The position numbers and the translations under genes are program-made. 41,916 nt of DNA from Nitrospirota bacterium (GTDB lineage: Bacteria; Nitrospirota; Nitrospiria; Nitrospirales; Nitrospiraceae), in assembly GCA_013388555.1 (NCBI GenBank), contig JACAFD010000173.1, forward strand, positions 1-41,916, read 5' to 3'. This document shows positions 16,304-24,940 of the stretch, piece after piece. The notes under the pieces are model-generated. The model made no database searches. It was given only the letters and a program-made list of their open reading frames with translations, and was not told the DNA's origin. The stretch's first letter is position 1; every line of letters begins with the position of its first letter.

Positions 16304-17707
16304 ATGTACGCACAGTTTGTGAAGCATGTCAGCCTGCCGCTGTATCACTGGTGGCATGGGTCCGACTTGTTGAGGAACATCCGGAAATTCGAGGCCTCAC
16401 AATGGCTTTCCCAGGAGCGTCTCCGGACGATGCAATGGGAGCGGCTGAGCCGGCTGCTCGAACATGCCTATGAAAATGTCCCGTACTACCAAGAAAAGTT
16501 CAAGGAGATAGGGGCTGAGCCGCGGGATATCCGTTCGTTTGAAGATTTTGGCAAGTTTCCTACTCTGACGAAACGGATCCTTCAAGAAAGGCTTGCGGAC
16601 CTGACTGCCTCAAATATTCCGCGAGGCGAATTGGTAAAGGGGATCACCAGCGGCTCTTCAGGGCAGCCGACTTCTTATATCCAAGAAAAGGCCAGCAACC
16701 GGATCAGGGCGGCGGCTGGAAAGCGGCTCACCGGGATCGCAGGATACGATCTTGGCCAGAGACTATTCTATCTCTGGCGTGATAGTCCCTTTGTCATCGA
16801 TGGGGATCAGGTCCGGTTGGCGTCAGATGTCCAGGCGTCGCCATCTTCTGCCATGGCATCATTGAAGGGGGCCCTGCATGCCCGCTTCGGTGTGGAGAAC
16901 CAAACCTTGAGGGTCGATCCCACGTTGATGACTGAGCCGGAGATGGGCAGGGTATACGAGCGGTTGCGATCATTTAATCCTCACGTCGTCATCTCGTATG
17001 TGAGTACGCTCTATATGTTCGCCCAGTATCTGGAGGCCAATCACCTACGAGGGGTTGCACCCCGCTCCGTCATCGTTTCTTCCGAGACTCTCTATCCGCA
17101 TCAACGTGAGTTGATGGAGAGAGTCTTCGGATGCCGGGTCTACAATCGATATGGCCTCAGCGAGACGGGCATTGTAGCAATCGAGTGCCCTCTGCGCGAG
17201 GGACTCCATCTGAATCAGGAAATTCTGCACCTGGAGCATGTCCCGGATGCATTCGGCTACACGCAGTTGGTGGTGACAGACCTGATCAACAGGGGTATGC
17301 CGTTACTTCGGTATGAGACCGGGGACACCGGCCGGCTGATCGAGGAGCCCTGCCGGTGCGGCCGCGGATTATGCCGCATCGGGGACCTCAGCGGCCGCAT
17401 CATCGATCAGCTTCCGACACAACTGGGCGGCCATGTGAATGGCCAGCTGTTTGCGACATTCCACTGGATCGACGGTGTCAAGCAGTATCAGGTTGTCCAG
17501 GAGAAAATCGACGCATTTACAATTCGGATCGTCCGGACTCCTTCCTTCGCCGAGGGCAATCTTGCCCCGATGTTCCAGACCATCCGCGAACGGTTCGGAC
17601 GAGACACCTCGATCAGGGTAGATTATCTTGAAAGCATCCCTTTCACCCGAGGGGGGAAATATAAACTTGTCGTCTCCGAGGTAACAAGGCAAGAGGTGCC
17701 GCGATGA
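16304..17707 (+). CDS. AMP-forming ligase, CapK/PaaK (phenylacetate-CoA ligase-like)
   Basis: Adenylate-forming enzyme of 467 aa in the CapK family, common in capsule clusters. It activates a carboxylic acid as acyl-AMP and possibly an acyl thioester. Motifs: the phosphate loop ITSGSSGQPTS (114-124), YNRYGLSETG, and RYETGDTGRL with a following cysteine-rich CRCGRG loop as in PaaK. The N-terminal segment HAYENVPYYQEKF is also characteristic of the family. Start ATG 16304 lies ten bases after the ATP-grasp stop. The stop overlaps the ATG of the next gene (ATGA). Substrate is unknown; a sulfolactate-type or other short carboxylate made in this block is a hypothesis. Confidence 0.9.
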   Translation: MYAQFVKHVSLPLYHWWHGSDLLRNIRKFEASQWLSQERLRTMQWERLSRLLEHAYENVPYYQEKFKEIGAEPRDIRSFEDFGKFPTLTKRILQERLADLTASNIPRGELVKGITSGSSGQPTSYIQEKASNRIRAAAGKRLTGIAGYDLGQRLFYLWRDSPFVIDGDQVRLASDVQASPSSAMASLKGALHARFGVENQTLRVDPTLMTEPEMGRVYERLRSFNPHVVISYVSTLYMFAQYLEANHLRGVAPRSVIVSSETLYPHQRELMERVFGCRVYNRYGLSETGIVAIECPLREGLHLNQEILHLEHVPDAFGYTQLVVTDLINRGMPLLRYETGDTGRLIEEPCRCGRGLCRIGDLSGRIIDQLPTQLGGHVNGQLFATFHWIDGVKQYQVVQEKIDAFTIRIVRTPSFAEGNLAPMFQTIRERFGRDTSIRVDYLESIPFTRGGKYKLVVSEVTRQEVPR

Positions 17708-18948
17708 TCACAGCTGTTTCAGAATTAGTTAAGTACTATTCCTCGTTCGTCGACGCCGAACTTCTCAAAGCCTATTTGGCGGGATCACGGTCCGAGGAGC
17801 GAGACCCTATGGAACATATCGAGGCCGGGGTCCAGTGGATCTGCCAGGCCCAGGACGCGTTCGAGTGCGGAGGAGTGGCCCGGAGCTACTCAATGATCTA
17901 CCAGCCATATTTTAGAAAAAGTGGCTGGTTCGCCCCCTATCCTGAGACGACCGGATACATCATTCCAACCCTCATTGATTATGCTCGATTGGTCAACAGC
18001 CAGGAACTCGTGGACCGGGCTCTTCGGATGGCCGACTGGGAATGCAGGGTACAGATGCCAAGTGGAGCGGTGCAAGGCGGCATGATCGATCAGGCATCTT
18101 CTCCCGCAATCTTTAACACTGGCCAGGTAATCTTTGGATGGATTCGGGCATTTCACGAGACCGGGGAACCAGCCTATCTGGCATCTGCGATCAAGGCTGG
18201 AAAATTCCTGGTTTCGCAACAAGATGAAGACGGTGCGTGGAGAAAATCGCTGTCCGACTTCACCATGAACTCTCGAATGAGCTCTTATACCTACAATACG
18301 AGGACTGCGTGGGGCCTGATGGAACTGGCGCGTGTAACGGGAGACGAAGAGTTTGAAGAAGCGGCGATTCGAAACGTTGAGTTTGCGTTGGGGCAGCAGC
18401 TTGAGAACGGCTGGTTCAGGTCAAACTGTCTGAACGATCCGTCACAGCCGCTGCTTCATACTATCGCGTACTGCATCAGGGGCATCATGGAAATCGGTGC
18501 GCTCATGAAGAATCAAGAGTACATTGCGAGGGCTCGGAGAGCCGCCGATTCCGTGTTGGCGAGGCTACGACAGGACGGCAGCCTTGCCGGCCGGTTCAAT
18601 GAGCGATGGGAACCTGCTGTTTCCTGGCGGTGCCTGACAGGAGAGGCGCAGATGGCAGGAATCTGGGGGCGCTTGTACCAGATAACGGGTCAACCGGATT
18701 ACCTCAAGGGGTTGCGGCGAACCAACGCCGCGCTCAGGAAAGTTCAATTCTTGCGCACCGATCAGCCGGGCCTGTATGGAGGCATCAGCGGGTCTGAGCC
18801 GATTCATGGCATGTATGGCCGATTTGAGATCCTCAATTGGGCGGTCAAGTTTTTTCTGGATGCGCAGATGCTGGAACTATCGCTGATGAAGAAAAGCGAT
18901 ATCAGGCTACAGTCTAATGGCCTGGGCGACGTTGCTTCTGCCAACTAA
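17704..18948 (+). CDS. Alpha/alpha-toroid protein (six-hairpin glycosidase/epimerase-like)
   Basis: A 414-aa protein built of repeated helical hairpins. Repeats of the form TGxxxxxxAAxRxxxFxLxxQ appear about every 55 residues, with the conserved GWFAPYPETTGYIIPTL near residue 78 and CLTGEAQMAGIW near 310. This fold is shared by glycoside hydrolases, some lyases, glucuronyl C5-epimerases and N-acylglucosamine epimerases, and proteins with the PETTGYI motif occur in capsule loci. I cannot assign a reaction. No signal peptide is seen, arguing for a cytoplasmic sugar-modifying role. It overlaps the AMP-ligase stop by 4 nt and ends block B, with 195 bp to the flippase. Confidence 0.75.
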   Translation: MITAVSELVKYYSSFVDAELLKAYLAGSRSEERDPMEHIEAGVQWICQAQDAFECGGVARSYSMIYQPYFRKSGWFAPYPETTGYIIPTLIDYARLVNSQELVDRALRMADWECRVQMPSGAVQGGMIDQASSPAIFNTGQVIFGWIRAFHETGEPAYLASAIKAGKFLVSQQDEDGAWRKSLSDFTMNSRMSSYTYNTRTAWGLMELARVTGDEEFEEAAIRNVEFALGQQLENGWFRSNCLNDPSQPLLHTIAYCIRGIMEIGALMKNQEYIARARRAADSVLARLRQDGSLAGRFNERWEPAVSWRCLTGEAQMAGIWGRLYQITGQPDYLKGLRRTNAALRKVQFLRTDQPGLYGGISGSEPIHGMYGRFEILNWAVKFFLDAQMLELSLMKKSDIRLQSNGLGDVASAN

Positions 18949-19143
18949 ACGCTGTCTGCCCAGCGCTGTTTTCTGTTTCCAGCAGCTCCATTCGCACTGA
19001 TGTAACCCTCTACTCCTTCTCAGCCATTGAATCCCTCACAGAGGCGCCGGCGGTTGTAGCCGGTTCGTGGCCGTCAAACTTTCGATGGTCTCTTAAAGGA
19101 AACGGAACACCACTATTTTCTCCAGAAAGTTGAACGCATATTC

Positions 19144-20631
19144 ATGAAAGATCGTATCGGAAAAGCCGTGTTCTGGGTGGGATGGTCGAAGGGTTTTGTC
19201 CAATTCCTCTCCTTCTTGAGCACGCTGTATATTGCCAGGCTGTTAAGCCCGAACGATTACGGCCTTATGGCCATGACCGGCATATGGGTAGGCGCGTTGG
19301 CGATTGTGACGGAAATGGGGTTAAGCGCGGTCATCATTCAATTCAAGGATCTTGATGATCGGGAGCTGAACCTCTGTTTTTGGGGTGCTCTGGGGATGGC
19401 GGGTGTCGGATATGGAATCCTGTACGCGGCGGCCCCCGCGATTGCAGACTGGTTTGCTGTCCCGATGCTTTGTGAGATTCTTCGTGTCGTCAGTCTTACC
19501 CTGCCGCTGACCGCTGTAAGGATCATCCCGGATGGTCTGTTACGGAAAGCGCTCGCGCTCGACAAGACTTCGCGAGCCGAAATCCTCGCAGTTGGCGTAG
19601 CGCTACCGGTGCAGGTGGCAATGGCTTCTGCAGGGTTTGGCGTGTGGGCATTGGTGACGGGAACGCTGCTCATGCCATTGATGCAAAGTGTCGTGACTTT
19701 CAAGCTTTCTGCGTGGAGGCCAGGCATAAGGATGGGGAGCGCTCGCGCAAGGGCCATTCTGAACTTCGGTTCAGCGAAGCTCGGCGGCAGTATTAGCTGG
19801 GCGGTCTATGAGCAAACGGACAGTCTCGTTCTAGGAAAGATTTCAGGTGAGGTGGGGGTGGGTTTATATTCGATGGCAAAACAGATCGCGTTGTTGCCCG
19901 TACATAAGATCTCCGTTGTGGTGAATCAGATTGCTTTTCCGCTCATGGCAGGATTGCAGGACAATGTGGAGCAGATGCGGTCGGTGTTCCTGCGCCAGAT
20001 ACGAATGGTCGCATGCCTGACTTTCCCCCTCTGCATCGGGCTTGCATTAGTAACGGAAGATCTTGTCTGGGTGGCGCTTACAGAGAAGTGGTTGCCGCTT
20101 GTGCCGGTGCTTCAAGTCTTGTGCGTCAGCTCTGTTGTCCGATCGTGTGAGGTACTGTTTCCTCCGCTCTTACTGGCCCGGTATCGGGCCTCGGTCTTGT
20201 TCCGGTGGACGATCGGTTTGCTGCTCGTCATGCCGATCGCATTCTGGGCCGGGGCGGCGTTGTCAGGAGGGTTAGGCGTTGCACTGGTTTGGGCGCTGGT
20301 CTATCCCGTCATGATCGCGGGGATGGCACAACGGGCTCTCAGAGAAATACACCTCAATTGGAAGTTGGTTTGGGACGAAGTGGCGCCGATAGTGAAGGGA
20401 ACCATAGTGATGGCAATATCCGTCAGCATGTTGCATTCGGCGATGCATACTACGGATGCCGCGACGCATATGCTTCGATTGGTCCTGAGCATCGGCCTTG
20501 GTGCGGTTGTCTACAGTGGCTGTATCTTTTGGCAAGGGGGCCGACTGGTCGGTGAAATAGTCCAGCTTGTGCGATGGGTGATCGGGAAAGATATGACATT
20601 CAATCCGAAAAGCACAACAAAAGGCGCTTGA
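19144..20631 (+). CDS. Wzx-type polysaccharide flippase (MOP superfamily)
   Basis: Integral membrane protein of 495 aa with about 14 hydrophobic segments, of the Polysacc_synt_3 (WzxC/TuaB-like) group. It would flip undecaprenyl-linked oligosaccharide units from the inner to the outer face of the cytoplasmic membrane. Typical features are the amphipathic start (GKAVFWVGWSKGFVQFLSF), the ARLLSPNDYGLMAM loop and the YSMAKQIALLPVHKIS segment in the middle. Its ATG follows a 195-bp gap with only a distant AAAGGAAA, so a new promoter here is possible but not seen. It marks the start of the third block. Confidence 0.93.
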   Translation: MKDRIGKAVFWVGWSKGFVQFLSFLSTLYIARLLSPNDYGLMAMTGIWVGALAIVTEMGLSAVIIQFKDLDDRELNLCFWGALGMAGVGYGILYAAAPAIADWFAVPMLCEILRVVSLTLPLTAVRIIPDGLLRKALALDKTSRAEILAVGVALPVQVAMASAGFGVWALVTGTLLMPLMQSVVTFKLSAWRPGIRMGSARARAILNFGSAKLGGSISWAVYEQTDSLVLGKISGEVGVGLYSMAKQIALLPVHKISVVVNQIAFPLMAGLQDNVEQMRSVFLRQIRMVACLTFPLCIGLALVTEDLVWVALTEKWLPLVPVLQVLCVSSVVRSCEVLFPPLLLARYRASVLFRWTIGLLLVMPIAFWAGAALSGGLGVALVWALVYPVMIAGMAQRALREIHLNWKLVWDEVAPIVKGTIVMAISVSMLHSAMHTTDAATHMLRLVLSIGLGAVVYSGCIFWQGGRLVGEIVQLVRWVIGKDMTFNPKSTTKGA

Positions 20632-20657
20632 AGAACCGGGTTGAGGAGGATTCCACG

Positions 20658-21656
20658 ATGGTACGCCAACACATAAAACAGGCAGCGGGGGTGGATGTTT
20701 CCTCATCCACAACGGGATCAGTTGCGAGTGGCGACGCCCTCTGGTTGCTCGCGATTCGACTGCTGAGAGGATGCTCCCGGCTGGCGCCGTCCGGGAACGA
20801 TCTGTGGCGGGTAAACGATCTGGCAAGCAAACTGGCTGGCAGGCTTTCGAATGGGCATCGGGTAGTCGTGCGCTCGCGCGACGGACGGCGATTTTGTGTG
20901 GACCCAAAAGAAAAGCAATATCATATGGGCTTGCTCGGCACAGGGGTCTATGAGCCGGTAGAGACCCGGGTCGTGATGGCGTGTGTTTCTGAAGGCGATG
21001 TTGCGTTCGACGTTGGGGCCAATATCGGGTGGTATACCACCCTTCTGAGCCGGCTCGTAGGGCCTCAAGGAACCGTTCACGCTTTTGAACCGCTGTCGAG
21101 CACCTATCAAGTCCTTACGGGCAACTGTAGATTAAACACATGCCTGAATGTGGTGCTCAACAACATTGCACTTGGCGACAGAGACGGCAGGGTGACGATG
21201 CATTACTATCCCGATGAGGCATGCGGCAACGCCTCGATGGTCAGGATGTCCACCGCCTCATCCATTCAGTCAACCTGCGGTCTCACGACGCTTGATGGCT
21301 TTGTGCTGAAGCAGCACGTGAGCCGATGTGATTTCATCAAATGCGATGCGGAAGGCGCAGAGATGGCTTTCATAACGGGTGCGTGCCGGACATTGAGTCA
21401 ATTCGAGCCGAGCATATTGATTGAACTCAACCCTCATATCTTCGCCATGGCGGGATATTCATCGGCCGACTTGTTGAGGAAGATTCGGGAGTGTGGGCCT
21501 TACCGGTTCTTTTCCGTCGACAGGGGCGACTATGAAGAACTCATAGACCTCGAAAGCTCCAATGGGGTTGTTGGCCATCACAATGTGCTCTGTGTTTCGG
21601 AACGGTCCGCGATGTTCAAGCGAATTGCCGCTTTCTCAGGGCCGCAAGCGAGCTAA
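20658..21656 (+). CDS. FkbM-family methyltransferase
   Basis: SAM-dependent methyltransferase of 332 aa. The SAM-binding Gly loop is DVGANIGWYT (118-127) and the ribose-binding acidic residue lies in VHAFEP. The FkbM-type C-terminal block carries DFIKCDAEGAE and PSILIELNPH. Members commonly O-methylate sugar hydroxyls or carboxyls in polysaccharides and natural products. Start ATG 20658 has GAGGAGGA seven bases upstream; an ATG at 20574 would overlap the flippase by 58 bp and lacks support. It is 26 bp after the flippase, so the two are co-transcribed. Its target within the glycan is unknown. Confidence 0.9.
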   Translation: MVRQHIKQAAGVDVSSSTTGSVASGDALWLLAIRLLRGCSRLAPSGNDLWRVNDLASKLAGRLSNGHRVVVRSRDGRRFCVDPKEKQYHMGLLGTGVYEPVETRVVMACVSEGDVAFDVGANIGWYTTLLSRLVGPQGTVHAFEPLSSTYQVLTGNCRLNTCLNVVLNNIALGDRDGRVTMHYYPDEACGNASMVRMSTASSIQSTCGLTTLDGFVLKQHVSRCDFIKCDAEGAEMAFITGACRTLSQFEPSILIELNPHIFAMAGYSSADLLRKIRECGPYRFFSVDRGDYEELIDLESSNGVVGHHNVLCVSERSAMFKRIAAFSGPQAS

Positions 21657-21740
21657 GCAGCTCTTAATGGGTTTTCCATATATCAGCGTCTGTCTCCATT
21701 CTCTTCTGACAAAGCCGCCGACGGGAAGGATCTTGCAACC

Positions 21741-23699
21741 ATGTGTGGAATTGTAGCCGTCCTCAATTTTGACCGCGCAGCCGTAGACTCTCAACAGTTG
21801 AGGGCTATGCGGGACATGTTGCACCACCGAGGGCCGGATGACGAGGGGCTGTTCGTCGAGGGCCCCATAGGCCTGGGCCACCGCCGATTGTCTATTATTG
21901 ATTTATCGGAAACCGGCAGGCAACCCATGTCCAACGAGGACGGATCGATCCAAGTGGTGTTCAACGGGGAGATTTACAACTACCTTGAATTAGCGCAAGA
22001 CCTGAAAGCCAAGGGGCATCGGTTTTCCTCCTCCTCGGACACTGAAGTCATTCCCCACCAGTATGAGGAAGAAGGAGAGGAGTGCGTCACCCGGTTTAAT
22101 GGAATGTTTTCGTTTGTCCTGTGGGACCGGCGCCGGCGCCGCCTGCTTGCAGCCCGAGATCGGATGGGCATCAAGACCCTCTATTATCATCTTACTCCCA
22201 AGAAGCTGATCCTGGCCTCCGAGATCAAGGCGATTCTGGAAGATCCGGATGTCGAGAGAGCCATCGATCCCCAGGCTCTGGTTGATTACGCGTTCTGCGG
22301 CAGGGCGCTTGGGGGCAAGACGATGTTTCGGAATATCCGGGAAGTTGAACCGGGGCATATGCTCCGTGTGGATTTCGAATCGGGCCGTTCTGTGATCAAA
22401 AAATACTGGGGGCTGCGACACAATTACAATCGTTCTCGGTCCGACGAGGCGGTCAAGGATGAGCTATTTTCTCTCTTGGACGAGTCTGTGAAGATGCACT
22501 GCCGGAGTGACGTGTCCTTAGGGTGTCATCTGAGTGGTGGTTTGGATTCCAGTACGGTGACGGCTCTGGCCTCGCGCCATCGCCCAGGCCTGAAGACCTT
22601 CTCTATCGGGTTTGCAGAAGATGGATTTGTGGATGAGACTTTGCTTGCCAGGATTGTGGCCCGCCATGTGGGAGCAGAATACTGTGAGGGCAAGCCGGAC
22701 TCCATGGATTTCGCCAGTCGCCTTCCCTATTTACTCTGGCACATGGATGTTCCGATGGCCACGCAGGGCGGGTTCGCCTATTTCACGACCTCCCAACTGG
22801 CCCGGCAGCATGTGAAAGTTACGTTGACGGGGCACGGTGGTGACGAACTGTTCGCAGGCTATCCGGCACAATTTCAGGCCAGCTTTGGCCGTACGGACAT
22901 GTTCGGCCAGTTCAAATATACTCAACACATGGCTAGCTCACCGCTGGATCAGCCCCTGATCAAGAAACTGTTGAGCCGTGGCGTGAGAGGCCTGGCCCGG
23001 TCCCTCCGGCAGCGGATATTCAAGCCGGAGAAGACCTTCAAAGATCTTTGGGTGGAGCTTCACTGTGGTCAATGGCCAGGAGCTTTCACCGCCGATTTTA
23101 CGACGAGCCTCGGAGGCTACAGCCCCGTTGATGATTATCTCAAACCATTCCTGGATGTCGATACCGATGAGGTCCTGGACCAGTGCCTCTATCACGATCA
23201 GCGGGTCTATCTCCCCAGTCTGCTTCTTCTAGAGGACCGCGTCAGTATGGCGATGTCGATTGAGTCTCGTGTGCCGCTCCTCGATAACCGGATCGTAGAG
23301 TTCCTTGCTACGGTTCCGCCGGAGCAGAAAGTGAGAGGGCTCGAACCGAAGCATCTCTTGCGGCAAGTGGCAGCCAAGCTACTCCCCAACGAGGTGTGGG
23401 CGAGGAAGGATAAATGTAACTTCCCTGTTCCGGACAACTTCTGGCGATCTAAAGTCATGAAAGATCTCACAGAGGAGATTTTGATTGCCCCGGAAAGCAT
23501 CAGCCGGGGAATTTTTACGCCGGATGTTCTGAAAAGAGCTTGTCAGTATGGTGACCTCACGTGGGCGCTCGTGAACGTCGAGCTGTGGCTTAAGATCTTC
23601 GTTGATCAGGATCCCAACTGGACCGACCGGATTGTCTCCCCTCCGCCTGTAAGGCCGGAGCGGCAGGCTCAAAATAGGCGACTGTGGGCGGTGAAGTGA
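21741..23699 (+). CDS. asnB: Asparagine synthase-like glutamine amidotransferase 1
   Basis: Class II glutamine amidotransferase with an asparagine synthase-like domain, 652 aa. Cys2 after the initiator Met (MCGIVAVL) is the glutaminase nucleophile, FNGEIYN is the glutamine-binding strand, and the C-terminal ATP pyrophosphatase loop is LSGGLDSSTV. Similar proteins are fixed members of exosortase-A polysaccharide loci, where they probably amidate a uronic acid or other carboxylate rather than aspartate. The ATG follows an 84-bp gap with a GACGGGAAGG stretch upstream. It is followed by a 197-bp gap and the FemAB-like gene. All key residues are intact, so it should be an active enzyme. Confidence 0.93.
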   Translation: MCGIVAVLNFDRAAVDSQQLRAMRDMLHHRGPDDEGLFVEGPIGLGHRRLSIIDLSETGRQPMSNEDGSIQVVFNGEIYNYLELAQDLKAKGHRFSSSSDTEVIPHQYEEEGEECVTRFNGMFSFVLWDRRRRRLLAARDRMGIKTLYYHLTPKKLILASEIKAILEDPDVERAIDPQALVDYAFCGRALGGKTMFRNIREVEPGHMLRVDFESGRSVIKKYWGLRHNYNRSRSDEAVKDELFSLLDESVKMHCRSDVSLGCHLSGGLDSSTVTALASRHRPGLKTFSIGFAEDGFVDETLLARIVARHVGAEYCEGKPDSMDFASRLPYLLWHMDVPMATQGGFAYFTTSQLARQHVKVTLTGHGGDELFAGYPAQFQASFGRTDMFGQFKYTQHMASSPLDQPLIKKLLSRGVRGLARSLRQRIFKPEKTFKDLWVELHCGQWPGAFTADFTTSLGGYSPVDDYLKPFLDVDTDEVLDQCLYHDQRVYLPSLLLLEDRVSMAMSIESRVPLLDNRIVEFLATVPPEQKVRGLEPKHLLRQVAAKLLPNEVWARKDKCNFPVPDNFWRSKVMKDLTEEILIAPESISRGIFTPDVLKRACQYGDLTWALVNVELWLKIFVDQDPNWTDRIVSPPPVRPERQAQNRRLWAVK

Positions 23700-23797
23700 A
23701 TCCTGCGGAATCAATCGATTGCCGGTTCATGTAGCTGCTGTCAGTCATTTCCCTTCAGATTCCTGAGAGCTTCACGAAGACCATGTTACGGGACAGC

Positions 23798-23820
23798 CTC
23801 CCTTCGTAATTGAAGGGGAG
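23798..23820 (+). terminator. Imperfect hairpin downstream of amidotransferase 1
   Basis: CTCCCTTC (23798-23805), loop GTAATT, then GAAGGGGAG (23812-23820): eight pairs with one bulged G. It lies about 100 bases after the amidotransferase stop and 77 bases before the FemAB-like start, with no T-run. It is a weak terminator or leader-structure candidate only. Confidence 0.25.
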
Positions 23821-23896
23821 CGACGGAGACAATCTGAACGGAAGTTGATAGGGCAGACAGGAGCAGAGTGGGAATAGCAGGAGACATTAGAAAGCC

Positions 23897-24940
23897 ATGG
23901 CCAGAGTCAATGTAATCAGAATAGAGCAATCCAACGAAGAAGCGGTCTGGGATCGTTATGTTGGAGACCATCAAGGGGCTACAATATACCACCTAACGGC
24001 CTGGCGTCATGTGATCGGCAAGATCTTCGGGCATCCTACCCTGTATTACATGGCGACAGACGAGCAGGGAGAGGTGAGAGGCATTCTTCCGCTGGTGTAT
24101 CTCAAGAGCCGAGTATTCGGGAGGTTTCTCGTTTCCCTTCCCTATTTCAACTATGGCGGTGTGATTGCCGAAAGTGAGGAAGTGAGGGATGCGCTCTTAG
24201 CAGAAGCCGTGCGTGATGCGGGGGCACTGGGGGCTTCCCACATCGAACTCCGCCACCTGTCCGGGATGGAGCTGGCCTGGCCTAAGAAAGAACATAAAGT
24301 CTCGATGCGGTTGGATCTTCCACCTCGGTACGAGGATCTGTTGAAAGGATTTCCTCCAAAGTTGCGGAGTCAAATCCGGCGTGGCGAAAAGGAGGGAATG
24401 ACGGTCACAGTCGGGGAGGGGAACCTGATCGATGAGTTCTACGCGGTATTCTCGAGAAACATGCGTGATTTAGGAACACCGGTGTATGGGAAAAACTTCT
24501 TTGCTGAGATTCTCCGATCTTTCCCCAAAGAGACCAAGATTGCTGTCGTGTATCTTGAGGAAAAGCCTGTTGCGGCAGGCTTTGTAATGGGGTTTCGCAA
24601 TACCCTGGAAATTTCATGGGCATCCTCGGACAGGCGCTACGCGCGTCTTGCTCCGAACATGCTGTTGTATGGCTCTGTGCTTAGATATGCCTGTGAGCAG
24701 GGATACCGGATTTTTGACTTTGGGCGCTCAACAAAGGATAGCGGAACGTATCGATTTAAACAACAGTGGGGCGCCAGGCCTGTTCAGCTTGAATGGAACT
24801 ACTGGCTTCGCGATGGTCAGCCTCTTCCGGAACTGAATCCTCAGAACCCTAAATACAGCTTCGCGATCGAAACATGGAAGCGACTGCCACTTCCACTGAC
24901 TACCTTGATAGGACCTCGGATTTCAAAGTATCTGCCGTGA
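23897..24940 (+). CDS. FemAB-like protein, XrtA/PEP-CTERM-associated type
   Basis: Peptidoglycan-bridge-like aminoacyl/acyl transferase of 347 aa resembling the FemAB proteins of exosortase-A loci (TIGR03019-like). Two GNAT-like halves are visible: IYHLTAWRHVIGKIFGH and PYFNYGGVI at the start, the basic PPKLRSQIRRGEKEGM stretch in the middle, then the C-terminal IFDFGRSTKDSGTYRFKQQWG block that is highly typical of the group. Biochemical function in these loci is not established; N-acylation of an amino sugar is likely. The start codon follows CATTAGAAAGCC with a modest Shine-Dalgarno. The stop overlaps the likely GTG start of the aminotransferase gene. Confidence 0.9.
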   Translation: MARVNVIRIEQSNEEAVWDRYVGDHQGATIYHLTAWRHVIGKIFGHPTLYYMATDEQGEVRGILPLVYLKSRVFGRFLVSLPYFNYGGVIAESEEVRDALLAEAVRDAGALGASHIELRHLSGMELAWPKKEHKVSMRLDLPPRYEDLLKGFPPKLRSQIRRGEKEGMTVTVGEGNLIDEFYAVFSRNMRDLGTPVYGKNFFAEILRSFPKETKIAVVYLEEKPVAAGFVMGFRNTLEISWASSDRRYARLAPNMLLYGSVLRYACEQGYRIFDFGRSTKDSGTYRFKQQWGARPVQLEWNYWLRDGQPLPELNPQNPKYSFAIETWKRLPLPLTTLIGPRISKYLP

